Source: Taibaiella helva (lineage in GTDB: Bacteria; Bacteroidota; Bacteroidia; Chitinophagales; Chitinophagaceae). From it: a DNA stretch of 64,000 nt. The notes under the pieces are model-generated. The model did not search any database. It was not told the origin of the DNA and saw only the letters and a program-made list of their open reading frames with translations. This document shows positions 34,485-43,693 of the stretch, piece after piece; the stretch's first letter is position 1, and each line of letters starts with the position of its first letter. The position numbers were made by a program, and so were the translations under genes. Location of the stretch: positions 1-64,000 of the forward strand of contig NZ_QUZZ01000017.1 in the NCBI RefSeq assembly GCF_003545695.1, in the 5' to 3' direction.

Positions 34485-34748
34485 TCAGCGTTTACGGCTG
34501 CTAGCCGGGTCCCAACGCATCTTCATATAGACATTACCTTGGCGCAGCTCGTCCAGCATCTGGCGGAGCCGCTTTTCTCTGGTCGCCTCCAGCTTTGCCC
34601 TGGCAATCCACCCGAGATAGTCGTTCTGCTGGTAAGCAGGGCGTGCTTTATAAGCCTCCATCAGCGCAGCCGCTTTCAGTACCTTGCTCACTGCCTCCGG
34701 CATAGTTTGAATGGGCCGTTTTAAACCCTTTGCTGCTTTGGGATCCAT
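34485..34748 (-). CDS. YdeI/OmpD-associated family protein (short form)
   Basis: 87 aa from ATG 34748. It contains the helical YdeI C-terminal pattern (YQQNDYLGWIARAKLEATRE, KRLRQMLDEL). Full YdeI proteins are about twice as long; this lacks the N-terminal domain and may be a natural short form. YdeI in enterobacteria affects peptide tolerance; nothing more can be said here. Confidence 0.7.
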   Translation of the reverse strand: MDPKAAKGLKRPIQTMPEAVSKVLKAAALMEAYKARPAYQQNDYLGWIARAKLEATREKRLRQMLDELRQGNVYMKMRWDPASSRKR

Positions 34749-34792
34749 AAGCAAATATTTTTTTTCGATCTGTCAAAAAACAAAAAGATCCG

Positions 34793-36586
34793 TTACCCGA
34801 TGATCTTCATCTTCTGCATCAAAAAAGTAGCGCTTTTATTTTTACAAATACCTTCGCGTAAGGTATAATCGAAGACCAATTCGTTATCAATGATCTCGAC
34901 CTCAAAACACTTATTGCATAGCGCAGCCGGATATTCCGCTGTAGTAAGGCATACCTCCAGGTCGTGCGTCGCAATTGCGCCAATAGCCTTTTTCGCGATG
35001 ATCTTCCGGATCACACCTATGGTGCCGCTGCGTTTATCATCCGAATTGGTACCACGCAGGATCTCATCCAGCAGCACGAAACAGGCTTCCTGCTCCAGGC
35101 GGTCCATGATCGCGCGCAGGCGTTTCACCTCGGCGAAGAAATAGGACTCGCTATCGGCGAGGGAATCGCTCTGGCGCATGGATACCAATACCGGCAACGG
35201 CTGGATCGTCGCTGCCTGCGCACATATAGGCGAGCCCATACCTGCCAGCACCATATTAACGCCCAGGGTACGGAGGAAGGTGCTTTTGCCCGACATATTG
35301 GAACCCGTCAGGATCACGAAGCGATGCTCGTCAAAAGCAATGTCATTGCATATCCGGCGCTCTTCGCGGATGAGCGGATGGCCTAAGGCGCGGAACGAGA
35401 TCTGCTCCTCCCGGTTCAGCGCAGGGAAACAAAAGGAAGGATTGTTGTAATAAAGGTTGGCCAGGCTATTGCCGGTCTCCACCTCACCGATCACTTCCAG
35501 CCAAAGGGGGATCAGCCCGGCATAGGCTTTCTTCCATCGGCTCAGCCGCTGCAGCAGGTGCACATGATAAAGATACAGCCCATTGGTGATGACTGCTGCA
35601 AAAGGGTTCTGCACCGTTTCCATGCCTTTATAGATTGCGGCCAGCCGCTGCAGCTGCATGCTGGCGACAACACCTTTTTCTTTCAGTTTTTCCTGAAGCT
35701 GTTTCAGGTAGGGACTTTGCCAGCCTGCGCTTTCGATCTGCCTGAAGATCGCGGCATAAGCGCTCAGGGTCTCATTGACCTGCTCCGTTCCGGCAATGGC
35801 CTTCTTTATCCTCCCGGCACATAAAGCAAAAAGGAACAGGTTGACGGGGAACAGGCGCAAAGCGATATCACTGTAAAGAGGTAACCGGAAAACTGCATAA
35901 AGCAGCAATACAACAATCAATGCCGCAGGAACGATATAGGCCGATACCAGCAGCAGCTTATTGACCGGCGGCTCTTCCCTTTCCGTCCATTGCAGCAATC
36001 CCTCATAGCGTTCCCGGCTGTCGTGGGCCATACGGCCGGCCGTATAGATCTCCTGGCGCTGCGCCAGCAAAGGACCCAGTTCGGCAACTGCCTGCTGCCT
36101 GTCCCTGATGAGCGCTTCCGGCAGCATTACCTTCAGGTCTTTAGCCAGGCGGTCCTGCCCCATTTGGGTAGCCGTTCGGTTAAGGTGCTGGTAGAGGGAA
36201 CGATGTCCGAAAATATCCAGATCGGCAGTATAAGCATGATGCTCATCGCGGTAAGTCTGCCCGTCTGTAAAAGGCAGCGCGCCTTCTTCCAGGTAGGCCA
36301 GCTCCTCCTTGTTGATCTGCAATAGTGTGGCCAGCCTTATCTTTTGCAGTCCCATTGCGCGGTGCAGCCGGACAAGGTAGACGAATATGCCCAGCGCAAG
36401 CAAGCCCGGTACCAGCCAGAGCGGGTTGCTGCCGCTGAAATAAGTGTAAAAGCACCAAAGCACGAGCAAGACCACCAGCAGGCGGATCAGGCCCAGGTTA
36501 CGGTGCCTGCGGCTGATCGCCTGGTGCTCTCCGGTGTATTGATCCCTCAATCGGGCGTAAACAGCTATAGCTTCATGGTTCATCAT
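34793..36586 (-). CDS. Membrane-anchored MutS-like ATPase
   Basis: 597 aa from ATG 36586 (MMNHEAIAVYARL); ATG 36583 is equally possible. Two helices near the N-terminus (about 30-70) and two near 215-260 suggest membrane insertion. The C-terminal third is a MutS domain V ATPase: Walker A TGSNMSGKST (near 430), MRQSDSLADSESYFFAEVKR, Walker B FVLLDEILRGTNS, and THDLE. Mismatch-recognition domains I-III are absent. Such MutS homologues are common in Bacteroidota and their role is unknown; a mismatch repair role is unlikely. Confidence 0.88.
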   Translation of the reverse strand: MMNHEAIAVYARLRDQYTGEHQAISRRHRNLGLIRLLVVLLVLWCFYTYFSGSNPLWLVPGLLALGIFVYLVRLHRAMGLQKIRLATLLQINKEELAYLEEGALPFTDGQTYRDEHHAYTADLDIFGHRSLYQHLNRTATQMGQDRLAKDLKVMLPEALIRDRQQAVAELGPLLAQRQEIYTAGRMAHDSRERYEGLLQWTEREEPPVNKLLLVSAYIVPAALIVVLLLYAVFRLPLYSDIALRLFPVNLFLFALCAGRIKKAIAGTEQVNETLSAYAAIFRQIESAGWQSPYLKQLQEKLKEKGVVASMQLQRLAAIYKGMETVQNPFAAVITNGLYLYHVHLLQRLSRWKKAYAGLIPLWLEVIGEVETGNSLANLYYNNPSFCFPALNREEQISFRALGHPLIREERRICNDIAFDEHRFVILTGSNMSGKSTFLRTLGVNMVLAGMGSPICAQAATIQPLPVLVSMRQSDSLADSESYFFAEVKRLRAIMDRLEQEACFVLLDEILRGTNSDDKRSGTIGVIRKIIAKKAIGAIATHDLEVCLTTAEYPAALCNKCFEVEIIDNELVFDYTLREGICKNKSATFLMQKMKIIG

Positions 36587-36694
36587 TAAAGTGTACGTCA
36601 GCGGGCAAAGGTGGGAAAAATATCGGCGAATGCCAACCGGCGGGTGAAAGCGGCAACAATTCAGCGGGCTGTTTGTATAAAAAGAAAAGCCGCA

Positions 36695-36913
36695 ATGAAC
36701 ACCGATCAGATCAAACGACACCTTTCCGACAAGGGCACTGCGATCAACGATCACCAGGCTCAGCAGATCATGGATGTGATCTGCGCGTTCAAGGAAGAGA
36801 TGAAACGCTGCCAGCCCGGCAAAGAATGGACCTTTGACGTGGAGCAGGTAGGGGCCGATTCCTTTACCTTCGAATATTCGTACCGGGTTACGGAGCTCAT
36901 TACGCCGGAATAA
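36695..36913 (+). CDS. Small hypothetical protein
   Basis: 72 aa from ATG 36695 (MNTDQIKRHLSDKG), divergent from the MutS-like gene. Helix-rich first half, then strand-like segments (EWTFDVEQVGADSFTFEYSY). No family recognised. The longer frame to 36611 has no start signal. Confidence 0.5.
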   Translation: MNTDQIKRHLSDKGTAINDHQAQQIMDVICAFKEEMKRCQPGKEWTFDVEQVGADSFTFEYSYRVTELITPE

Positions 36914-37518
36914 AGTATGTTTGCTTACCAGGGCGCGCAGCAAGATTTATTTTGTACCTGGCACCTCTGTGAAAAAAAAGAGATACTTCGGTTCCTTCGG
37001 AGACCTCTGTATGACAATGGTGTGTTTATGCCTGGCGTTGCTTCGTCTGTAAGTTCCACACTGTCGTCCTGAACCAAGCTTGCACAGCTTGCGGAGCGAA
37101 GAATCCCGATCGCCTTTGTTTCCTTGATCCATTATTTGTTCTGCTGCTCAACAAGACGCAGAGGAATGAGAACAAAAATAATGCACGTGATTTTGTTGCA
37201 ATTCGCGCAAGGACTGACCGAAGTTATTTTCCTGCCAGGTCCTGAGGCACTAAGATGAAAATGCTTGCAGCGGCACGACGATCGCAACGAGCATGAACAT
37301 TAAAAAACGTTGCGACACTACTCCGTTGTGAGACTTAGATGAGTGCCGGTCGGGGATGCGACAGCGACCTGAACGGCGAAGGCCGCTTTCAGCTTAGACA
37401 GCATACCGGTTTGCTGTGCCTTTGAAAATAAAAGCATGCACAGCTAAAAGAGAAGAAATCATCTTTTTTGCTCATTGCTTCGTAACTTTCCGGGAGTCAT
37501 TTATCGTCTCATTCTTTA
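36914..37518. other. Gene-free stretch with degenerate repeats
   Basis: No coding sequence is supported. It includes GAGATACTTCGGTTCCTTCGG (36971-36991) and TGTCGTCCTGAACCAAGC (37064-37081), which resemble dispersed 'cttcggnnccttcgg / tcgtcctgagcgaag' intergenic repeats of Bacteroidota. GCTTGCACAGCTTGCGGAGC lies at 37079-37098. The remainder shows nothing clear. Confidence 0.5.
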
Positions 37519-38721
37519 ATGACTCCGACTATGGCCTCCGTACTCAAACGCATCCTGCAGTTCAACAGCGACCGGCTCCCTGAATTTGTGCGCCTGAAAT
37601 ACCAGGCCATGATGGAAAGCCCTTTCCGCTTTTTCCGGGGTACCTGCCACCTGTTTTACGAAGACCTCTCCCGTAATATCGGCTGGAAAGACAAAACGCA
37701 TACCTGGATCTGCGGTGACCTTCATCTTGAAAACTTCGGCAGCTACAAAGGCAATAATAATGTCGTCTATTTCGACCTTAACGACTTTGACGAAGCCCTG
37801 AAAGCACCGGCCAGCTGGGAGCTCGCCCGCTTCCTCACCAGCATACATGTAGGGGCCGGAAGTGTAGGCTATACCCCGAAGAAGGCCGACATGCTGGCCC
37901 GCTATGCTATGGATGTCTATCTTGATACCTTAAAAAAGGGAAAACCGGTCATTATCGAGAAGGAAACGGCGACCGGCCTGCTAAAGGAGTTCCTGGCCCA
38001 GGTACAGCAACGTAAGGAGCCCGATTTTATTAAAAGCAAAGTAAAGGGCGACCGCGTACTGATCGATCAGAAAAAGGTCTATGCAGTACCGGATCAGCAG
38101 AAGCAGGTCGTCGCCGCAAAAGTGGAAGCATGGTTTTGTGCCCACTTACCCAACCGGGAGGTAAAAGTGCAGGATGTCGCTGCCCGTATTGCCGGTACCG
38201 GCAGTCTTGGCGTTCGGCGGTATATCCTGTTGCTGAAAGCAGGCGGCAAGCAGCACCTTCTGGACCTGAAGCAGGTGGGACACTCCTCGCTGCAGCCTTA
38301 TACACCGGTAGCGCAGCCGGCATGGCTTACACAGGCCTACCGCGTGACCACGCTTCAGGACCGGATACAGCAGGTCACTCCGAAAATGCTGCATGTCCTG
38401 CGTTTTGACAAAACCGATTTTGTATTGAAAGCGCTGCAACCCACGCAGGACCGCATGGACCTTAACCGCTGCAAAGGCCGGCTGGATGAACTGGAAGCGC
38501 TCATCGGTACGATGGCGCAGCTTACCGCCTCAGGCCAGCTGAGAAGCGGCGGCCGGCAAGGTTCTTCGATCGCGGATGAGCTGATCGCGTTTGCCGGAAA
38601 CCATAAGAAATGGTCGGGGAAAGTACTGGACTATGCTCAGGACTATGCGCGGCAGGTGCAATCCGACTATGATGCCTATGTCAGGGATGGTAAACATTAC
38701 CTGAAGTCCGGGGCTCACTAA
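37519..38721 (+). CDS. DUF2252 family protein
   Basis: 400 aa. Typical DUF2252 pattern: RFFRGTCHLFYEDL, WICGDLHLENFGSYKG (kinase-like catalytic loop), NNVVYFDLNDFDEALKAPAS (metal-binding D). The fold is related to aminoglycoside phosphotransferases. No substrate is known. Alone on the plus strand. Confidence 0.88.
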   Translation: MTPTMASVLKRILQFNSDRLPEFVRLKYQAMMESPFRFFRGTCHLFYEDLSRNIGWKDKTHTWICGDLHLENFGSYKGNNNVVYFDLNDFDEALKAPASWELARFLTSIHVGAGSVGYTPKKADMLARYAMDVYLDTLKKGKPVIIEKETATGLLKEFLAQVQQRKEPDFIKSKVKGDRVLIDQKKVYAVPDQQKQVVAAKVEAWFCAHLPNREVKVQDVAARIAGTGSLGVRRYILLLKAGGKQHLLDLKQVGHSSLQPYTPVAQPAWLTQAYRVTTLQDRIQQVTPKMLHVLRFDKTDFVLKALQPTQDRMDLNRCKGRLDELEALIGTMAQLTASGQLRSGGRQGSSIADELIAFAGNHKKWSGKVLDYAQDYARQVQSDYDAYVRDGKHYLKSGAH

Positions 38722-38869
38722 CCCTATTTATCCTAAGGCTGGTAGGGTCTGTCTGCATATCGACTTACTGTCCCGGATGCAGCCCTTTGGCTGCGAAAAA
38801 GCAGGGAGTGAACAAGCGATTCAAGTGAATAGCTTCCGCATGAAATGCATACGCGACGAACGGCAGCAT

Positions 38870-40738
38870 TTATTGAGCCACGAGCACCGGTATTTTCACC
38901 AGGTGTCTTACCTTATTGACGGTTTCCCCGAAAATAAAGTCTTTTAAGCCCCTGTGCCCATGACTGCCGAGGATCAGCAGGTCTGCTTGCTGCTCCGCAC
39001 AAATACGCGCGATCTCCCTGGTCCTCTTTTTATGGCCCAGCACATAATCGGAGCTATAGCCTGCATCGTGGATCACCTTCTGGTAGAGCTCCATGCGGGC
39101 TTTGTCGCGACGGGTCTCGAGGTCGTCGGCCTCGCGTCCCATCATGGTGCTGGAGGCGCTTTCGGTAATATGGATCAGGAAAAAACGGGTGCCGGCCTCC
39201 GCCATCTTCAGCGCATAGCGGATCACCTGGTTATCGGTAGGCGAATAATCCAGGGCCAGCGCAATGGTTTTAAAATCGGGTACCGGCATATCCGTTATCG
39301 GTTTTACCTGGGTGTGTACGTCCATGGCATGCTTGCGGCGACGCAAGACAAGGGGATAGATCAGGGTAAGGGCCAGCAGCACCATCATGCCGATATAGCC
39401 GGCAACGATGAGGATATCCGCCAGCAGGCTTCCGCTATCGTGGATCCAGGAACGGACCTCATCATAGACCAGCTTGAAGTTAAGCACGGCAATCACTGCG
39501 GCCACGATCCAGGATACCGTACGGACACCCAGGTTAATGGCAAATTTACCCATTCTGCGCCGGTCGCTCACAAAATGGATCAGGGGGATCACGGCAAAGG
39601 CCAGCTGCATGCTCAGCAGCACCTGGCTGAAGATCAGCAGCTGCCCTACTTGCTCTTCACCGGAAATGAGGATCACCAGGACAGCAGGTATGATGGCCAG
39701 CAGGCGGGTGATCATGCGGCGCAGGGTAGGGCTGATACGTAGCCTCAGGTAGCCTTCCATGACGATCTGCCCGGCTAGGGTACCAGTTACGGTGCTACTT
39801 TGCCCTGCAGCGATCAATGCAACAGCGAAGAGGCGGGGCGCCCATTCGGAGCCCAGCATAGGGGCGAGAAGCTCGTGCGCGTCTTTCAGCTCTGCCACGT
39901 CGGTGCGGCCGCCTTTATGGAATACGGCGGCTGCCAGGATCAGGATCGCCGCATTCACAAATAATGCCAGGTTGAGCGCGATGGCACTGTCCCAGAAATT
40001 ATACCTGATCGCTTTGCGCAGGGATTCATCGTCTCTTTTGATCTTGCGCGTCTGTACCAGGGCCGAATGCAGGTACAGGTTGTGCGGCATCACCGTAGCG
40101 CCGATAATGCCGATCGCAATGTACAAAGCAGCCTGATTAGGTATCTTCGGCACAAAACCGGAGGCAATGCCTTTGATATCGGGCCGGGCGAAGATCATTT
40201 CCACCAGGAAGCACATGCCGATAATGGCAATCATGCTGATGATGAACATTTCCATCTTGCGCATGCCCAGCCTTTGCAGCCACAGCAGCAGGAAAGTATC
40301 GAGCAGGCTGATGAGCACACCCCAGATAAGGTCCAGGCCAAACAGCAGTTGCAGGCCTATGGCCATGCCCAGCACTTCTGCCAGATCGCAGGCAGCGATG
40401 GCGATCTCGGCCAGCAGGTAAAGAATAAAGTTCATGCCGCGGGGGTAGGTCTCGCGATTGCATTGCGCCAGGTCCTTGCCCCATACGATACCGAGACGCG
40501 CGCTGAGGCTCTGCAGCAGCAGCGCCATAACATTACTCATCAGCAGCACCCAGATAAGAGTATAACCAAACTGGCTGCCGCCCGCGATATCGGTAGCCCA
40601 GTTGCCGGGGTCCATATACCCCACGCTGATCAGATAAGCGGGACCAAAGAACGAAAGCAGCCTGCGCCATCTGGAGCCGTTTTGTGCTACTTCCACACTG
40701 CCATGTACATCCTGCAGCGATTTGTCCGGATGATTCAA
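38870..40738 (-). CDS. Nramp-type divalent metal transporter fused to a universal stress protein domain
   Basis: 622 aa. Residues ~25-470 form an Nramp/MntH transporter with about 11 helices and the metal-binding motifs GYMDPGNWATD (helix 1) and TVMPHNLYLHS (helix 6). From ~488 a UspA domain follows (FKTIALALDYSPTD; ATP-loop GSHGHRGLKDFIFG). It probably imports Mn2+ or Fe2+. The start is TTG 40738 (NHPDK); no ATG is available before helix 1. A DtxR/MntR-like palindrome overlaps the promoter. Confidence 0.92.
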   Translation of the reverse strand: MNHPDKSLQDVHGSVEVAQNGSRWRRLLSFFGPAYLISVGYMDPGNWATDIAGGSQFGYTLIWVLLMSNVMALLLQSLSARLGIVWGKDLAQCNRETYPRGMNFILYLLAEIAIAACDLAEVLGMAIGLQLLFGLDLIWGVLISLLDTFLLLWLQRLGMRKMEMFIISMIAIIGMCFLVEMIFARPDIKGIASGFVPKIPNQAALYIAIGIIGATVMPHNLYLHSALVQTRKIKRDDESLRKAIRYNFWDSAIALNLALFVNAAILILAAAVFHKGGRTDVAELKDAHELLAPMLGSEWAPRLFAVALIAAGQSSTVTGTLAGQIVMEGYLRLRISPTLRRMITRLLAIIPAVLVILISGEEQVGQLLIFSQVLLSMQLAFAVIPLIHFVSDRRRMGKFAINLGVRTVSWIVAAVIAVLNFKLVYDEVRSWIHDSGSLLADILIVAGYIGMMVLLALTLIYPLVLRRRKHAMDVHTQVKPITDMPVPDFKTIALALDYSPTDNQVIRYALKMAEAGTRFFLIHITESASSTMMGREADDLETRRDKARMELYQKVIHDAGYSSDYVLGHKKRTREIARICAEQQADLLILGSHGHRGLKDFIFGETVNKVRHLVKIPVLVAQ

Positions 40739-40751
40739 AGGGATAATTATA

Positions 40752-40769
40752 TTTTAGGCAAATCTAAAA
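40752..40769 (-). promoter_or_regulatory. DtxR/MntR-like operator overlapping the -7 element
   Basis: The imperfect palindrome TTTTAGGCAAATCTAAAA resembles DtxR/MntR/IdeR boxes (TTAGGTTAGCCTAA). On the minus strand it contains the -7 element TAGATTTGC (40758-40766), with TTG (40786-40788) exactly 19 nt upstream. Binding would block the promoter of the Nramp-Usp gene, as expected for repression by metal-loaded MntR or DtxR. Confidence 0.65.
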
Positions 40770-40817
40770 ATAATTTTTGAACGAACAAGTATTTGTACCA
40801 CACTCGGGGATGATTAT

Positions 40818-40879
40818 TCTGCCAATGACACAACCTTCAACTGGTTTGGGAACAATAATTAGTTTGCGTCATTGGCAGA
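40818..40879. repeat. 12-bp inverted repeat in the mntH-like upstream region
   Basis: TCTGCCAATGAC (40818-40829) and GTCATTGGCAGA (40868-40879), perfect, 38 nt apart. It may form a stem or bind a dimeric regulator twice. The rest of the 271-bp gap to 41009 shows no gene. Confidence 0.6.
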
Positions 40880-41009
40880 TTTTATTAATGTTAGGCCTTC
40901 GTGAGCAATAAAGAAGATCAGATATGCTCAGGGTGTGCGGCGCTGCTTGCAAGCATATATAGATAAGATGAATGATCAGCACATGTGCTCCCGCTGCGAG
41001 CGATAGGTC

Positions 41010-41936
41010 TTAACCCTTGCCTGCGGCGGCCTTGATCTGTGCGATGTCGAGCTTCTTCATGGGCAGGAAGGCCTGTGTGATACGGTCGATCTGCTCTTGT
41101 GTGCCTTCGCGCATCAGGGTCTCCATTTCGGCGGAGGTGATCTGCCAGGAAAGGCCGAACTTATCTTTGATCCAGCCGCATTGCTCGGCTTCGGGCACGG
41201 CAGAGAGCTTTTCCCAGTAGTAATCGACCTCTTCCTGATCGGCGCAGGTGATCATAAAGGAAATCGATTCGTTAAAATCGAAACCATGTTCGTGAGCACT
41301 GTCCATAAGCGCAAACCATTTATCTTCCAACTTGCAGTCGGCATACATGACTGTACCTTCCTTGTCGGGTGGCATGCCTGCAGGGTAGCGATGGATATTA
41401 CCCTGCTTCGCATGACGGAACACGGAGGTATAGAATTGCAGGGCTTCTTCGGCCTTGCCGACTTTGGCGCCGGTAAACATAAGCGAGGGCACAATGGGCG
41501 GCCGCGGCTCGCCTGAAGGATCGGTCAGCATCAATTGCCAGGATACGCCGTAGCGGTCCTGCAGCCAGCCATAATGCTTGCTGAAGGGATAGGTATCCAG
41601 CGGCATCAGCGCTTTGCCGCCTTCCATCAATTTTTCCCAGGCCCGGTCGAGGCTTTCGCGGGCAGTCTGCTCCGGGTGGGCGGAGCTGCGGAACAGCAGC
41701 GGATCATAATTGACGATAAAAGATACCGATGGATTCATCGGGAACAAAGGTCCGGCGCTGATGGCCATAAACTCCTGGTGCCACAGCCGGAAGCTTACCA
41801 GGTCGCAATCGCCCGAAGGTGTATTGCGCAGCAGGGTAGTGTGGATGGCTTCCGAATCGGGAAATACGGAGGTGTACAATGCAGCAGCTTCCCTGGCTTC
41901 TTTATCGAACCATAAATGAGGGATGATCTTTTGCAT
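41010..41936 (-). CDS. Tandem PhnB-type VOC protein
   Basis: 308 aa, two copies of the PhnB/'3-demethylubiquinone methyltransferase-like' VOC domain (1-145: IIPHLWFDKEAREAAALYTS; 150-285: SLMFTGAKVGKAEEALQFYT). Each ends in a W-Q-(L/I) strand (GVSWQLM, GLSWQIT). Despite the Pfam name these are not methyltransferases. Function unknown. Confidence 0.88.
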   Translation of the reverse strand: MQKIIPHLWFDKEAREAAALYTSVFPDSEAIHTTLLRNTPSGDCDLVSFRLWHQEFMAISAGPLFPMNPSVSFIVNYDPLLFRSSAHPEQTARESLDRAWEKLMEGGKALMPLDTYPFSKHYGWLQDRYGVSWQLMLTDPSGEPRPPIVPSLMFTGAKVGKAEEALQFYTSVFRHAKQGNIHRYPAGMPPDKEGTVMYADCKLEDKWFALMDSAHEHGFDFNESISFMITCADQEEVDYYWEKLSAVPEAEQCGWIKDKFGLSWQITSAEMETLMREGTQEQIDRITQAFLPMKKLDIAQIKAAAGKG

Positions 41937-42119
41937 AGGCTAATAGTTTTATTGGGATTAATTTAAGAATAAGGTTGCCTAAAGATACAACAGCGATCCC
42001 GGCGATTTGTTTCACGCCGTAGTTTTTCACGGTACCCAGCAGGTGCCGGCGCCTGAAACATGATGTTTTGTAAATGTTTATCTTCGGTTCTGAAATCTTC
42101 ATCCTAAAGGAAATCATCT

Positions 42120-42488
42120 ATGAAAAAAATTATGTTGGCCATTGCGCTGTTTGGCTGCTCATTTGCCGCACAGGCCGAAGGCTATTTTCACCTGACCAAA
42201 AAGAACGGAGGCGCAAAGGGCTTCGATAAGATCGATCAGCGTACCGACGCTGAAGGCAACACCGAAATGAGCTGTAAAGGTCCAGGGGAAACGACAGCTG
42301 AATTTGTCAGCCCTCCTGATTCTCCCGACAAAACCGATTACAACAAGATCATTCGCTATGTAGATAAAGCTATTGCCGGTGGTAAGCGTTCCGGTAAAGG
42401 TGTGGTGGAAGGCCGCGAAGTGCACTGGAAAGGATCCGATGCTTCCAACTACGAGCTCACCGTTGCTGCCCGCCAGGATAAAAAATAA
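42120..42488 (+). CDS. Small secreted protein
   Basis: 122 aa with a signal peptide (MKKIMLAIALFGCSFAAQA). The mature part is hydrophilic, with one Cys and a Lys-rich end. No family recognised. A strong terminator follows at 42523, so it is a single-gene unit. Confidence 0.65.
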   Translation: MKKIMLAIALFGCSFAAQAEGYFHLTKKNGGAKGFDKIDQRTDAEGNTEMSCKGPGETTAEFVSPPDSPDKTDYNKIIRYVDKAIAGGKRSGKGVVEGREVHWKGSDASNYELTVAARQDKK

Positions 42489-42522
42489 GAACAAAAAATA
42501 AGAACTATATTGTTGTATACAT

Positions 42523-42553
42523 GGCTGCCCTGTTCACCGGGGCAGCCGTTTTG
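42523..42553 (+). terminator. Terminator of the small secreted protein gene
   Basis: GGCTGCCC (42523-42530) pairs with GGGCAGCC (42540-42547) and is followed by GTTTTGTTTT. Confidence 0.85.
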
Positions 42554-43048
42554 TTTTGCGGCTACCTTGGCCGGTAAAACATGCTGGAAATTAGGATCAA
42601 GCGTAAAAAGTTGGGAATACAATATAGGTGTGTCCTGGTGAAAATCCGGGGTGTCGCTTCAGAACCCAAAGGATGGAACACGCCACCACTTATGGGTCAG
42701 CTTGTACCGCAGCTGCATGACCTGGGTCGGGACGCATAGCGACCTGACCGGCGGTTGGATGTATATTCTTCTTAGCTGCTCTGGTTTTGCTCCTGCGGAG
42801 CAATTTATGTTTGTTCATAGATGCTACAAACGTTCGGCTCCTACGGAGCCCTGTAACGCGGATAGATATAGGATCATCTGCAAATCTTGCCGGTCCTATG
42901 GGATCGGGAAGGTTTGAGTATAGGCGGTTGGTGACCGGACCACGCTGTCTTGTCCTTTCGCAATAATTGATGTCCTCATAACCTCATCCCATACACTTCC
43001 TGTAATCCCCCAGATTTTCCGCTTGATCTAAAAGTAGCTGTAATTTTT
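42554..43048. other. Gene-free stretch with small hairpins
   Basis: No convincing gene. Two perfect short palindromes, GCTCCTGCGGAGC (42789-42801) and GGCTCCTACGGAGCC (42836-42850), sit 34 nt apart in a segment that resembles dispersed 'gctacaaa-cgttcggctccta' intergenic repeats. A GGTGAAAATCCGG string (42636-42648) recalls part of a cobalamin riboswitch, but the other conserved blocks are missing. Confidence 0.5.
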
Positions 43049-43080
43049 TTTGTTTACTTTGAAATACAAAGTACTTTTGC
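43049..43080 (+). promoter_or_regulatory. Consensus promoter with a palindromic operator in its spacer
   Basis: TTTG (43049-43052), exactly 19 nt, TACTTTTGC (43072-43080): a perfect Bacteroidota promoter. The spacer and the first two -7 bases are the palindrome TACTTTG-AAATA-CAAAGTA (43055-43073), so a dimeric regulator bound there would occlude polymerase. Confidence 0.75.
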
Positions 43081-43114
43081 ATAAACAAACATTACTTCAC
43101 TAAAACCGATAAAC

Positions 43115-43693
43115 ATGAAAAAGCAAGGGAAAGAATACCGGTCGGTCCTGGCCGCAGCCCTGGCCACCGGCCTCGTATTAATGATGCCTTTGATCGCTAT
43201 GCAATTTACTGCGGAAGTAAACTGGCGCCCGGCCGACTTCCTGGCAATGGGCGTGCTGGTCTTTACAACAGGACTGGCATTGGTATTCCTGATACAAAAA
43301 GGCCCCAATATCCTGTACCGTATCGCTGCCGGCCTGGCTTTGTGTACGACTTTCCTGATGATCTTGGCTAACCTGGCAGTAGGTCTTATCGGCAGCGGAC
43401 CCAATGCCGCCAACCTGATGTATGCCGGTGTGGCGCTGGCGGTCATTGCGGGCTGTGTTCTTTCCCGCCTTAAAGCGGAGGGTATGGAACGTACCATGTA
43501 CGCCGCATCCGGCGGGCTGGTAGGTTTCGCTATCATTGCCTTCCTGGTTGGTGCGCACCGGTATCCCGGCAGCTCCGTAGCAGAAATATTCGGTGTGGGC
43601 GGCTTCTTTGCAGGTCTGTACCTTATCGCTGGTTTGCTGTTCCGGTATGACGCAAAAGGGATACGTTTGAAACAGGTACAAGGGAAAATCTGA
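43115..43693 (+). CDS. Integral membrane protein of unknown function
   Basis: 192 aa with about six helices (e.g. LAAALATGLVLMMPLIAM, LMYAGVALAVIAGCVLS). No known family seen. Driven by the operator-bearing promoter 35 bp upstream, so it is probably the main target of an unlinked regulator. Confidence 0.7.
   Translation: MKKQGKEYRSVLAAALATGLVLMMPLIAMQFTAEVNWRPADFLAMGVLVFTTGLALVFLIQKGPNILYRIAAGLALCTTFLMILANLAVGLIGSGPNAANLMYAGVALAVIAGCVLSRLKAEGMERTMYAASGGLVGFAIIAFLVGAHRYPGSSVAEIFGVGGFFAGLYLIAGLLFRYDAKGIRLKQVQGKI

Noticed and set aside
36587-36943. 119-residue N-terminal extension of the MutS-like ATPase
   Set aside because: No domain, wrong composition, and it overlaps the divergent small gene on the plus strand.
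42630-42700. Cobalamin riboswitch
   Set aside because: Only the GGTGAAAATCCGG part is present, the B12 box and other blocks are missing, and no B12-related gene follows.
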